Origin: Flavobacteriaceae bacterium
GTDB lineage: Bacteria > Bacteroidota > Bacteroidia > Flavobacteriales > Flavobacteriaceae
NCBI GenBank assembly: GCA_028281065.1
Contig: JANQKN010000048.1
Span: 1 to 59,803, forward strand
DNA length: 59,803 nt
Direction: 5' to 3'
This document shows, one piece after another, positions 1 to 7,695 of this stretch (positions are counted from its first letter, which is position 1; each line of letters starts with the position of its first letter). The notes under the pieces were generated by a model. That model searched no databases, was not told the DNA's origin, and worked only from the letters and a program-made list of their open reading frames with translations. A program made the position numbers and the translations under genes.

Positions 1-60
1 CGGTGAGCATAATCATTTCAAATAGTTAGTCTTCCCTAAGAATTTGTTTATTTTTGCAGC

Positions 61-1152
61 ATGAGCGACATAAAACACAACTGGACCAAAGAGGAAATAC
101 TGGAAATCTATAACAAGCCCATGATGGAGCTGCTTTACGATGCGGCTACCGTCCATAGAAAATACCACGATCCCAATACGGTTCAGGTGTCTACCTTGCT
201 CTCCATTAAAACCGGGGGATGTCCCGAAGACTGTGGCTATTGTCCACAGGCAGCCCGTTATCATACCGATATTGAAGGAAACGACCTTATGACGGTTTCC
301 CACGTTAAGGCACAAGCCCTTCGTGCTAAAGCTAGTGGAAGCTCGCGTGTTTGTATGGGAGCTGCATGGCGTAATGTAAAAGACGGGGAAGAGTTCGATC
401 AGGTATTGGAAATGGTGCGTACCATCAACAAACTGGATATGGAGGTGTGTTGTACTTTAGGGATGATTACCGAAAACCAAGCCAAGCGTTTGGCCGAGGC
501 GGGACTATATGCCTATAACCACAATTTGGATACTTCAGAAGACTATTATACTGACGTTATTTCCACCCGTGCCTACCAAGACCGTTTGGATACCATAGGC
601 AATGTGCGTAAAACCAATGTAACGGTTTGTAGTGGTGGAATTATTGGAATGGGTGAAGCAGTAGCAGATCGTGCAGGAATGCTGGTAGCCCTTGCTTCTT
701 TAAGCCCACAACCCGAAAGTGTCCCTATTAACGCCCTGGTTGCTGTAGAAGGAACCCCTATGGAAGAACAAGAGCCTGTTTCCATCTGGGAAATGATCCG
801 AATGGTAGCTACTACCCGAATTGTAATGCCACAAACCCAAGTACGACTTTCTGCAGGGCGTACCGAAATGAGCCGTGAAGGTCAAGCCATGTGCTTCTTT
901 GCTGGTGCTAATTCCATTTTTGCTGGGGATAAACTGTTAACGACTCCAAATCCTGATGTGAATGAGGATATGGAGATGTTCAAACTATTGGGATTGAATC
1001 CCCAAAAGCCCTTTGTAAAGAAAGCACAACCCGAAACTGTGGAAGCAGAGGACTCCCAATATCAAGCGTTGGGTGAGAAGCCTAAATGGACACGTCCTGG
1101 GCATACTATCGACCGAAATGAAGCCGCACGAAGCAAGGTTTCTTCGAAGTAA
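61..1152 (+). CDS. bioB: Biotin synthase
   Basis: Radical-SAM enzyme that inserts sulfur into dethiobiotin, the last step of biotin synthesis, in the cytoplasm. The radical-SAM motif C-x3-C-x2-C is visible at Cys54, Cys58 and Cys61 (GGCPEDCGYCPQ). Cysteines in VCMGAAW, CCTLGM and VCSGG and the arginine of RLSAGRTEM match the [2Fe-2S] ligand set of the family. At 363 residues it is slightly longer than the usual 320-350 because of a charged C-terminal tail (about residues 320-363). The ATG at 61 is the first in frame. No other biotin genes follow; the next gene is a lipoprotein 106 bp downstream, so bioB looks monocistronic here or is the end of an operon entering from the left. Confidence 0.97.
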   Translation: MSDIKHNWTKEEILEIYNKPMMELLYDAATVHRKYHDPNTVQVSTLLSIKTGGCPEDCGYCPQAARYHTDIEGNDLMTVSHVKAQALRAKASGSSRVCMGAAWRNVKDGEEFDQVLEMVRTINKLDMEVCCTLGMITENQAKRLAEAGLYAYNHNLDTSEDYYTDVISTRAYQDRLDTIGNVRKTNVTVCSGGIIGMGEAVADRAGMLVALASLSPQPESVPINALVAVEGTPMEEQEPVSIWEMIRMVATTRIVMPQTQVRLSAGRTEMSREGQAMCFFAGANSIFAGDKLLTTPNPDVNEDMEMFKLLGLNPQKPFVKKAQPETVEAEDSQYQALGEKPKWTRPGHTIDRNEAARSKVSSK

Positions 1153-1258
1153 TACATTCCTTTGATTTTGTTGCTGTTAAAGGCGCTGTACAATTTTTAA
1201 GATAACTTTTACGTTCTAGGTACCTGCCAAACATTACCTAATCTTAAAACCTGTACTT

Positions 1259-1900
1259 ATGAAAAAACTGCTCTGGTTGGCAGTGGCTTGTGCGTTTTTG
1301 TTTGGCTGCTCCAATGATGACAACTCCAATAATACCAACAACAATTGTTCTAAAGCAGAGAACCTTTCCATTGATCAGGTAAACAGTACCTCGGCCTTTT
1401 TTAGCTGGGAAACAGGAGGGGAGTCCGCTTTCGAATTTGAGTATGGCCCCAATGGTTTTGCCTTGGGAACCGGTCAAGTGGTACAAACCTCCCAAACCGA
1501 ATATCTAATAGAAGGATTGGAGCCTTCTACCAATTACGAAGTATTCCTCCGTTCCAATTGTGGTAGCGACGGGTTTAGCGATTATATATCTGCACTATTT
1601 CAAACCTTGGAAACCGTAGATCTTTGTAACACCCCTACCAATTTGGCTTTGGTTACGGTAAGTGACACGACCATAGAACTTACCTGGGATGAAAACAATG
1701 AAACGGCTTGGCAGGTAGAGTTTGGCCCCATTGGGTATATCCCTGGAAGTGGTGCAGCACATGCTACTACTGTGCCCAATTATGAAATTACGGGGCTTGC
1801 ACCTGGAACTACTTATGAAATCTATACACGTGCCGATTGTGGTACGGACGGATTTAGCGAATACAGCCAGCAACTGGTTGTAACAACAGATGGTAATTAA
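1259..1900 (+). CDS. Lipoprotein with two fibronectin type III domains
   Basis: A 213-residue predicted lipoprotein. The N-terminus has a hydrophobic signal ending in a lipobox (LFGC, lipidated Cys17) followed by an Asn/Asp-rich linker. Two similar modules of about 85-90 residues follow (roughly 35-120 and 122-212). Both have the fibronectin-III pattern, with LTW or FSWE early, then YEI/YEVF, then a repeated CGSDGFSDY/CGTDGFSEY ending. The two modules look like an internal duplication. Function unknown; such proteins are usually surface-exposed adhesins or carbohydrate-associated proteins in Bacteroidota, which is inference here. It stands alone between bioB and a long untranslated stretch. 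Confidence 0.8.
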   Translation: MKKLLWLAVACAFLFGCSNDDNSNNTNNNCSKAENLSIDQVNSTSAFFSWETGGESAFEFEYGPNGFALGTGQVVQTSQTEYLIEGLEPSTNYEVFLRSNCGSDGFSDYISALFQTLETVDLCNTPTNLALVTVSDTTIELTWDENNETAWQVEFGPIGYIPGSGAAHATTVPNYEITGLAPGTTYEIYTRADCGTDGFSEYSQQLVVTTDGN

Positions 1901-2021
1901 TTGCTATTGATTTTTGCCATGTGCCAAGGCGCAGTATGATCGGTATGGGTCTGCTGCGCTTTTTTTGTTGAAGTACTTTAACAGAGCGTTTTCCCAAAGT
2001 TTTGTAATTTGCCCTACTTTT

Positions 2022-2110
2022 TACTCGCAAAGCGAGGGTTTAATGCTTCCGAGGTTTGTCTCGAAATTAAACTTAGTTTTCAACGAATGTCTCCTGGGCT
2101 TGCCCCGAGA
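2022..2110. repeat. Cluster of small hairpins, REP-like
   Basis: Three consecutive inverted repeats lie in the 219 bp between the FN3 lipoprotein and the cupin gene. They are CTCGC-AAA-GCGAG (2024-2036); GTTTAAT (2038-2044) pairing with ATTAAAC (2066-2072) around an inner CGAG/CTCG stem (2050-2063); and TCTC-CT-GGGC-TT-GCCC-C-GAGA (2090-2110). The arrangement resembles repetitive extragenic palindromes. No second copy was found by eye in this window. Confidence 0.4.
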
Positions 2111-2119
2111 TAGTTTTAT

Positions 2120-2980
2120 ATGAAGTTACAAGAAATAGATAGGGTTTCTTCCATTACCAAGGAAGACTTCGTAAAAAAATACTTTAAGCCTCAAAGACCT
2201 GTTATCATTGAAAATTTTGTCAATGATTGGCCTGCCATCAAAAAATGGAATCTGGATTATATGGCAGAAGTTGCTGGGGATAAGACGGTTCCATTGTACG
2301 ACGACAGGCCCGTGCGACATGATGAAGGCTTTAATCAGGCACATGCCGAAATGAAGATGAGTGAGTATGTGGAGTTGCTTAAAAAGGAACCTACCCGCTA
2401 CCGTATCTTTTTATGGAATATTTTGAAGGAAGTCCCTGTACTGCAAAAAGACTTTTCCTACCCCGATTTTGGTTTAAAACTGATGAAGGGGCTCCCCATG
2501 TTGTTTTTTGGCGGAGAGGATAGCTATACATTCATGCACTACGATATCGACTTGGCCAATATTTTCCATTTTCATTTCCATGGAAAAAAGCAAGTTATTC
2601 TTTTCGATCAAAAGCAAAACGATTACCTCTATAAAATACCCCATTCGTTAATTGTAAGGGAAGACATCGATTTTTCGAACCCTGATTACGAAAAATGGCC
2701 CGCCTTGAAAAAGGCACAGGGTTTTGTAGGGCATTTGGAACATGGACACGTACTGTACATGCCTGAAGGTTATTGGCACTATATGCGGTATCTAACCCCC
2801 GGTTTTTCCATGAGTTTGCGGGCTATTGCCAGAAACCCTAAAAATTTGGGGAAAGCGATCTATAATATTTTCTGGATGCGTCATTTCGATAACCTTATGA
2901 GGAGGTGGAAAGGACAGTCGTGGATCGATTCTAAAAACGAAAGGGCCATTACAAGCACCCATAGAAGATTGGGACTTTAG
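2120..2980 (+). CDS. Cupin-like / JmjC-domain protein
   Basis: A 286-residue protein of the cupin_8/JmjC type, the family that includes Fe(II)/2-oxoglutarate-dependent protein hydroxylases. The N-terminus (FVKKYFKPQRPVIIENFVNDWPA, here split for brevity) is the usual opening of the family. The metal-binding HxD is in FMHYDIDLAN (about residues 140-143) and the distal His is in MPEGYWHYM (about residue 220). The ATG at 2120 is chosen because the homologous N-terminal region begins there; the frame upstream is composed of the hairpin-rich leader. Substrate unknown. No partner gene adjoins it. Confidence 0.8.
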   Translation: MKLQEIDRVSSITKEDFVKKYFKPQRPVIIENFVNDWPAIKKWNLDYMAEVAGDKTVPLYDDRPVRHDEGFNQAHAEMKMSEYVELLKKEPTRYRIFLWNILKEVPVLQKDFSYPDFGLKLMKGLPMLFFGGEDSYTFMHYDIDLANIFHFHFHGKKQVILFDQKQNDYLYKIPHSLIVREDIDFSNPDYEKWPALKKAQGFVGHLEHGHVLYMPEGYWHYMRYLTPGFSMSLRAIARNPKNLGKAIYNIFWMRHFDNLMRRWKGQSWIDSKNERAITSTHRRLGL

Positions 2981-3000
2981 CAGCTAATTTTATCGAAATA

Positions 3001-3038
3001 AAAAATGGGCAAGAAAATAGATCCTATTTCCTTGCCCA
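3001..3038 (-). terminator. Strong hairpin with minus-strand U-tract
   Basis: TGGGCAAG (3006-3013) and CTTGCCCA (3031-3038), extended by AAATAG/CTATTT inside with one mismatch, form a stem of about 14 bp with loop ATC. Read on the minus strand the stem is followed by six U. It can end recX transcription (recX stops at 3240) or a short RNA starting near 3112. It may also stop the plus-strand cupin gene, but there is no U-tract on that side. Confidence 0.65.
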
Positions 3039-3239
3039 ACTAACTAAGTTGGTTTGTTATTTCATTGCAATTTTCGAAACTACCCAATGAAAGGACTTCA
3101 CTAAAGCAGTTTCAAGCCAAATCTATTGTGGTAAAAACCAAAATGGATTTAAAGGTAATTAATAATCAGTATGTTAAGTGGGGGTATCTCCCCAAATTAT
3201 ATGAGGGTTTAACCGTAATAATCTAAATTTCCTGAGCGC

Positions 3240-3731
3240 TTATTGCGATAAATCGTTGGCTTTTTCCCACACCCAAGTGGGTTCCCAACCACGGTACAAG
3301 AGGTAATCCACCAGCTTTTTCTTTCGTTTCAATAGGGGTTCGTTTTCCAATTGCAGCCATCTTTTTTGTGATAAGGCTTCGAAGGTTTCACGGTATTCGG
3401 TATCTGTAATTTCTTTCAGTGCCAATTTAATATTGTATTGGGAAATGTCCCGTAGTTTCAATTCGCGGACAATTCGGTTTCTACCCCATTTCTTAGTACG
3501 GAATTTTCCACGGGCAAAACTGGTTGCAAATCGGGTTTCGTTCAAATATCCGTGGGTAATAAGTTCGTGTACAATGAGGTCTATAGCATCTGGAATCATT
3601 CGCATTTCGCGGAGTTTGGAAATAACCTCTTTATGACACCGCTCTTGGTAGGCACAATAGCGCTCCAGTCTCTTTTTGGCTTCGGTTACTGTGTATGTTT
3701 TGTGGGTTTTCAAACGGACCTTAAAATACAT
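3240..3731 (-). CDS. recX: Regulatory protein RecX
   Basis: A 163-residue RecX-family protein; RecX binds RecA filaments and limits recombinase activity. The family signature is the N-terminal repeat with CAYQERCHKEV and the later ELITHGYLNETRFA, FRTKKWGRNRI and DYLLYRGW segments of three-helix repeats. The frame is open further upstream to 3857, but that part overlaps rng and crosses the rng terminator (3742-3773). The start at 3731 (MYFKVRLKTHKTYT) matches the usual beginning of flavobacterial RecX. recX is downstream of rng on the same strand but separated by the terminator, so it may rely on read-through or its own weak promoter. Confidence 0.85.
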   Translation of the reverse strand: MYFKVRLKTHKTYTVTEAKKRLERYCAYQERCHKEVISKLREMRMIPDAIDLIVHELITHGYLNETRFATSFARGKFRTKKWGRNRIVRELKLRDISQYNIKLALKEITDTEYRETFEALSQKRWLQLENEPLLKRKKKLVDYLLYRGWEPTWVWEKANDLSQ

Positions 3732-3741
3732 TTTTTGAAAC

Positions 3742-3773
3742 AAAAAACCCCTATAACTATTGCTATAGGGGTT
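3742..3773 (-). terminator. Intrinsic terminator of rng
   Basis: AACCCCTATA (3746-3755) and TATAGGGGTT (3764-3773) form a perfect 10-bp stem with an 8-nt loop. On the minus strand the hairpin starts five bases after the rng stop codon and is followed by six U (the A-run at 3742-3747). Confidence 0.85.
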
Positions 3774-3777
3774 ATAA

Positions 3778-5322
3778 TTATTTAACCTCGTTACCGTCTT
3801 TATCGTGAAAGTGGTATTCGAGATACGTGTAAGCGTCTCTAGGTTGAATTTTGACACATTTTTTGTGCTCCATGAACCATTTGGTTCGCACAGATGGAAA
3901 ACCTTTCGTTAAAAAGGCTGCTATAAAAGGGTGTGTGTTAAGGGTTACCTTTTTATAGTCTTTATTGAAGATTCGTTTTAACTCTTCTTCAATCTTTTGC
4001 ACCAATACGATCGGGGCTTCTATTTCACCGCTTTCTCCATTGTTGGGGTTTTCTTCGCGGGTTTTAATATTAACCTCGGGTCGTACCCTTTGGCGCGTAA
4101 TTTGAACCAAGCCAAATTTACTTGGGGGAAGAATTTTGTGCTTCGCTTTGTCGTCTTTCATTTCGTCCCGAAGGTGATTGTAGAGGGCTTTCCTATTTTC
4201 GGGTTTGCCCATATCGATAAAATCGACAACAATAATACCACCCATATCCCTAAGTCTTAGTTGCCTGGCCACTTCGCTGGCAGCAATGAGGTTTACTTCA
4301 AGGGCGGTCTCTTCTTGAGTTTTGGACTTATTGCTTCGGTTACCACTGTTCACATCTATTACGTGAAGTGCTTCTGTATGTTCTATAACCAAATAAGCTC
4401 CTTTTGCTCCGGAAACGGTTTTACCAAAGGAAGTTTTAATTTGCCTTTCGATTCCAAATTTCTCAAAAATTGGAACTTTGGAATCGTAGTGCTTAACAAT
4501 ATTCTCTTTTTTGGGTGCAATCTCTTGCACATAATCTTTTATTTGAAGGTAAAGGTTTTCGTCGTCTATATGAATAGCAGAAAACGAATCGTTAAAAACA
4601 TCCCTAATAATGGATGCCCCTCTGTTTAACTCACCTAGCACCTTTGATGGGTGGTGCGCTCCCCGTAGCTTTTTGCTCATCGCGTTCCAGCGATCGACGA
4701 GATTTTGTAAATCCCTATCCAGTTCTGCTACTTTTTTGCCCTCGGCAACAGTGCGTATAATAACTCCAAATCCTTTGGGCTTAATGCTGTTTATTAAGCG
4801 TTTAAGCCTGTCTTTCTCTTCACGCGATTCTATTTTCTGTGAAATGGATACACGATCGGAAAAAGGGACCAAAACAATATAGCGCCCTGCTATGGAAAGC
4901 TCGGAGCTAATTCTGGGACCTTTTGTGGAAATGGGTTCTTTAACGATCTGTACAAGAATGGACTGATTGTTTTTAAGGGCACTGTTAATGCCTCCGTTTT
5001 TATCAATCTCCTTCTCGAATGGGAAATTTTTTAAAGAGAAATCTCTTAGTTTACCTGTGCTTACACGTTTAACGAACTTTAGCAAGGAAAGAACTTTGGG
5101 ACCCAGATCGTGGTAATGCAAAAAAGCATCTTTTTCGTAGCCTACATTAACAAATGCAGCGTTGAGACCAGGAACTGTTTTCCTAATTTTGGCAAGGTAT
5201 ACATCTCCTACGGAGAATTTATTGCCTTCTTCTTCCTTGTGAAGCTCGACTAGTTTTCCATCTTTTAAAAGGGCAAAATCAACTTGTTGTGAACTGGATC
5301 TAATGAATAATTCGTAGCTCAC
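3778..5322 (-). CDS. rng: Ribonuclease G (RNase E/G family)
   Basis: Single-strand-specific endoribonuclease of 514 residues, involved in rRNA 5' maturation and mRNA decay. An S1-like RNA-binding segment occupies about residues 37-130 (SVGDVYLAKIRKTVPGLNAAFV is its opening strand, given in part). The catalytic core shows the metal-binding aspartates in HVIDVNSGN and VVDFIDMGKPENR, and the tail contains the conserved TR-QRVRPEV region. Length is that of RNase G rather than RNase E: the long C-terminal degradosome scaffold is absent. It sits in the conserved Bacteroidota order rng / small basic peptide / hup, divergent from mutY. Confidence 0.95.
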   Translation of the reverse strand: MSYELFIRSSSQQVDFALLKDGKLVELHKEEEGNKFSVGDVYLAKIRKTVPGLNAAFVNVGYEKDAFLHYHDLGPKVLSLLKFVKRVSTGKLRDFSLKNFPFEKEIDKNGGINSALKNNQSILVQIVKEPISTKGPRISSELSIAGRYIVLVPFSDRVSISQKIESREEKDRLKRLINSIKPKGFGVIIRTVAEGKKVAELDRDLQNLVDRWNAMSKKLRGAHHPSKVLGELNRGASIIRDVFNDSFSAIHIDDENLYLQIKDYVQEIAPKKENIVKHYDSKVPIFEKFGIERQIKTSFGKTVSGAKGAYLVIEHTEALHVIDVNSGNRSNKSKTQEETALEVNLIAASEVARQLRLRDMGGIIVVDFIDMGKPENRKALYNHLRDEMKDDKAKHKILPPSKFGLVQITRQRVRPEVNIKTREENPNNGESGEIEAPIVLVQKIEEELKRIFNKDYKKVTLNTHPFIAAFLTKGFPSVRTKWFMEHKKCVKIQPRDAYTYLEYHFHDKDGNEVK

Positions 5323-5494
5323 TTTGCATGATTTTTATCCCGTACCCTATATTATTTAAAGGGTTTCGGAATGGATTAAACAAATATTTTATCACAGGAT
5401 TTTGTAGTCCGCAATAAACGGACACTGAGTAAAACCTGTAGAAATCATGATTTTTCACGATTTCGTTGTCAAAGAACGATGTATAGATATTCTA

Positions 5495-5521
5495 AAAGAA
5501 AAAAGTAGTTAAAAACTACTT
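5495..5521 (-). terminator. Terminator overlapping the stop of the 29-residue peptide
   Basis: AAGTAGTT (5503-5510), loop AAA, AACTACTT (5514-5521) is a perfect 8-bp stem. On the minus strand it begins inside the last codons of the small peptide gene (stop 5516-5518) and is followed by a U-rich stretch, so it separates this gene from rng. Confidence 0.7.
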
Positions 5522-5605
5522 CTTCTTGTGGCGGTTAGCGCGACGTCTTTTCTTGCGCTTATGCGTTGCAACCTTATGTCTTTTTCGTTTTTTACCGCTT
5601 GGCAT
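5516..5605 (-). CDS. 29-residue highly basic peptide, candidate ribosomal protein
   Basis: A very short gene starting MPSGKKRKRHKVATHK and ending in KKK, with well over half of its residues Lys, Arg or His. The frame is complete (ATG at 5605, TAG at 5516-5518), lies between hup and rng, and has its own leader hairpin and terminator. I recall near-identical peptides at this position across Flavobacteriia, annotated as hypothetical. The composition is that of a small rRNA-binding ribosomal protein (like bL34, bL36 or bTHX). It could be the Bacteroidota-specific ribosomal protein bL38 seen in the Flavobacterium johnsoniae ribosome, but I cannot verify the identity. Not an ORF artefact: the codons use several synonymous Lys/Arg triplets. 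Confidence 0.75.
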   Translation of the reverse strand: MPSGKKRKRHKVATHKRKKRRRANRHKKK

Positions 5606-5623
5606 ATTGTTTTTTTTATAGAA

Positions 5624-5644
5624 GTCCCACAAAAGATGTGGGAC
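5624..5644 (-). repeat. Hairpin between hup and the small basic peptide
   Basis: GTCCCACA (5624-5631), loop AAAGA, TGTGGGAC (5637-5644) forms a perfect 8-bp stem 11 bases after the hup stop codon. On the minus strand it is followed by CTTCTATAAAAAAAAC, which is not a U-tract, so it is more likely an mRNA-processing or stability element or a leader of the next gene than a terminator. Confidence 0.6.
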
Positions 5645-5654
5645 CCGGTTGTTA

Positions 5655-5945
5655 TTACTTTACTTCGACGTTCGTCTTAACTCCTTCTACAAATACTTTG
5701 GCTGGCTTAAATGCGGGGATATTGTGTGCAGGAATCTTAATTGTCGTGTTCTTCGAGATGTTTCTTCCGGTTTTTTCTGCTCTCTTCTTGATGATGAAGC
5801 TTCCAAAACCACGTAGATATACGTTGTCTCCACTTTCAAGGGAATTTTTTACTTCGCTCATAAAGGATTCAACTGTAGCTTGAACGTCTCCTTTTTCCAT
5901 TCCTAATTTTTCCGAGATCCTTGCTACGATATCTGCTTTTGTCAT
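5655..5945 (-). CDS. hup: HU-family DNA-binding protein
   Basis: A 96-residue nucleoid protein that bends DNA as a dimer. It starts MTKADIVARISEKLG and has the dimer core VESFMSEVKNSLESGDNVYLRGFGSF, seen here as two helices followed by the GFGSF turn. The DNA-binding arm has RNISKNTTIKIPA and the P-A-F-KP motif. Length and motifs match HU rather than IHF-like paralogues. It is divergent from mutY, with a TATATTTG promoter element in the shared spacer. Confidence 0.94.
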   Translation of the reverse strand: MTKADIVARISEKLGMEKGDVQATVESFMSEVKNSLESGDNVYLRGFGSFIIKKRAEKTGRNISKNTTIKIPAHNIPAFKPAKVFVEGVKTNVEVK

Positions 5946-6002
5946 TCTGTTAAGTTTAAATTAATAATAAGTGCAATCAAATTGGGTCGTTTTTCGAGAC
6001 GG

Positions 6003-6036
6003 CAAATATAAACATTTTAGTTTCAAAAAATCAAAT
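6003..6036 (-). promoter_or_regulatory. hup promoter (Bacteroidota type)
   Basis: On the minus strand TATATTTG (complement of 6003-6010) matches the -7 consensus TAnnTTTG exactly. ATTTG (complement of 6032-6036) lies 21 bases upstream as the -33 element. The start would be near 5997, leaving a leader of about 50 nt before hup. Confidence 0.6.
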
Positions 6037-6080
6037 CGTAATTCATTAAATTATAAATAGATAACCATTACTTTTACGAG

Positions 6081-7142
6081 ATGTCAAAAAATACGGCTTT
6101 TTTTTCTAAAAATCTCATTTCGTGGTATTTACAAAACAAGAGGGATTTGCCATGGAGGGGAATCAAGGATCCTTACCGTATTTGGCTTTCAGAAATTATG
6201 CTTCAGCAGACCCGTGTTGCCCAAGGATTGCCGTATTACCTTACGTTTACCGAAACCTTTCCCTCAGTTTACGAATTGGCTGCTGCTCCAGAGGAAACCG
6301 TGCTCAAATTATGGCAAGGTTTGGGGTACTATTCCAGGGCAAGGAACTTACACGCTACTGCAAAGACCATTGTTGAAAAATACGACGGGGTTTTTCCAAC
6401 AACTTATAAAGAGCTTTTGGCCCTAAAAGGGGTGGGTGATTATACGGCAAGTGCCATTGCTTCTATTTGTTTTGATCTACCCACAGCTGTGGTAGATGGT
6501 AATGTGTACAGAGTGTTGTCACGTGTGTTTGGCATAGATACGCCCATAAACAGTTCGTCTGGCATTAAAGAGTTCAAGGAGTTGGCTCAATTGCTTATCG
6601 ATGAAGAACAGCCGGGGGTTTTTAACCAGGCCATTATGGAATTTGGAGCTCGGTATTGTATGCCGCAAAACCCACAGTGCGAGAGCTGTATTTTTAGCTC
6701 TCATTGCCAAGCTTGGGCTAAAAGAAAAGTAGGGGAGCTTCCCGTTAAGCTTTCCAAAGCCAAAATAAAAATACATCACTACAATTATATAGTACCTATA
6801 AAAGATAGGGTGACCTATTTGGAACAGAGAACTGCCAAGGGAATATGGCAGCAGTTGTATCAATTTCCTTTGGTAGAGAGTTCGGATGGGGTGGATCTAA
6901 ATGGGTTGAAAACCTTACCGGGATACAAGGCGCTTTCCAAAAAATTCAAAATAAGCAATGTGTCCCAGTACAATTCTGAAATAATTGTCCACAAACTTTC
7001 CCACAAACACCTCCATACCCGATTTTGGATCGCAGATGCCAATGAAGTGGAAAATGGAGTTGAATTTTCCAGTGTAGGAAAATATCCAGTTCCTGTATTG
7101 ATCGAAAATTTCATGGCTGGTTTTGAACCGTTCAACGGATAA
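6081..7142 (+). CDS. mutY: A/G-specific adenine DNA glycosylase
   Basis: Base-excision-repair enzyme that removes adenine paired with 8-oxoguanine. The helix-hairpin-helix is LKGVGDYTASAI and the catalytic Asp is in AVVDGNVYRV. The [4Fe-4S] ligands have the MutY spacing C-x6-C-x2-C-x5-C (CMPQNPQCESCIFSSHC). The C-terminal third (about residues 225-353) is the NUDIX-like domain that reads 8-oxoG. Length of 353 is typical. First gene of a plus-strand run mutY, ssb, gldE, gldD that is conserved in flavobacteria. Confidence 0.96.
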   Translation: MSKNTAFFSKNLISWYLQNKRDLPWRGIKDPYRIWLSEIMLQQTRVAQGLPYYLTFTETFPSVYELAAAPEETVLKLWQGLGYYSRARNLHATAKTIVEKYDGVFPTTYKELLALKGVGDYTASAIASICFDLPTAVVDGNVYRVLSRVFGIDTPINSSSGIKEFKELAQLLIDEEQPGVFNQAIMEFGARYCMPQNPQCESCIFSSHCQAWAKRKVGELPVKLSKAKIKIHHYNYIVPIKDRVTYLEQRTAKGIWQQLYQFPLVESSDGVDLNGLKTLPGYKALSKKFKISNVSQYNSEIIVHKLSHKHLHTRFWIADANEVENGVEFSSVGKYPVPVLIENFMAGFEPFNG

Positions 7143-7169
7143 AAAGTGTATATTTAATTTTACAAAACG

Positions 7170-7177
7170 TACCTTTG
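7170..7177 (+). promoter_or_regulatory. Probable -7 element for ssb
   Basis: TACCTTTG matches TAnnTTTG exactly, 26 bases before the ssb start and within the 61-bp mutY-ssb gap. No good TTTG -33 box is seen, so a separate ssb promoter is likely but not certain. Confidence 0.45.
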
Positions 7178-7203
7178 CTGAATAGGGTTTTTAGAATAAA
7201 AAT

Positions 7204-7674
7204 ATGAGTGGAACATTGAACAAAGTAATGCTTATAGGGCATACAGGCGATGAAGTGAAAATGACTTATTTTGAAGGTGGTGGCTGTATAGGCCGTTTTC
7301 CATTAGCAACCAACGAAACCTATACCAACCGAACTACGGGGGAACGGGTTTCCAATACCGAATGGCATAACATTGTAGTGCGTAACAAAGGTGCCGAAAT
7401 CTGTGAAAAATATTTGAAAAAAGGGGACAAGGTATACATAGAAGGAAGGATTAAAACACGCAAGTGGCAGGATGAACAGGGGATGGACCGTTACAGTACC
7501 GAAGTTCAATGTACCGATTTTACCTTTTTAACACCAAAGAACGAGAGCAACATGATGGGGAATCCCAATCCCGTTCAAGGGTCGGCGCAACCCGCTTCAA
7601 CTCCATCTTCAACACCACAACCCAATCCCGTACAGGAACCTATTGGGGAGGAAGACGATGATCTGCCGTTCTAA
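7204..7674 (+). CDS. ssb: Single-stranded DNA-binding protein
   Basis: A 156-residue SSB. The OB-fold occupies about residues 1-112, with MSGTLNKVMLIGHTGDEVKM at the start, the NTEWHNIVV strand and YIEGRIKTRKW. A Pro/Gln/Asn-rich linker follows. The acidic tail ends DDDLPF, the peptide through which SSB recruits repair and replication proteins. The ATG at 7204 gives the canonical N-terminus. It sits between mutY and gldE. Confidence 0.95.
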   Translation: MSGTLNKVMLIGHTGDEVKMTYFEGGGCIGRFPLATNETYTNRTTGERVSNTEWHNIVVRNKGAEICEKYLKKGDKVYIEGRIKTRKWQDEQGMDRYSTEVQCTDFTFLTPKNESNMMGNPNPVQGSAQPASTPSSTPQPNPVQEPIGEEDDDLPF

Positions 7675-7695
7675 TGTTTAATTAAATCCTACAAT

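Noticed and set aside
49-56. TATTTTTG as a bioB promoter -7 element
   Set aside because: It ends 4 bases before the ATG, which would leave no leader, and there is no TTTG upstream at the right distance.
1914-2123. Open frame of 69 codons before the cupin gene
   Set aside because: It consists of the hairpin-rich leader, has no protein-like motifs and overlaps the true start at 2120.
3732-3857. Longer N-terminus for RecX
   Set aside because: The extra codons overlap the 3' end of rng and read through its terminator; family members begin at the 3731 ATG.
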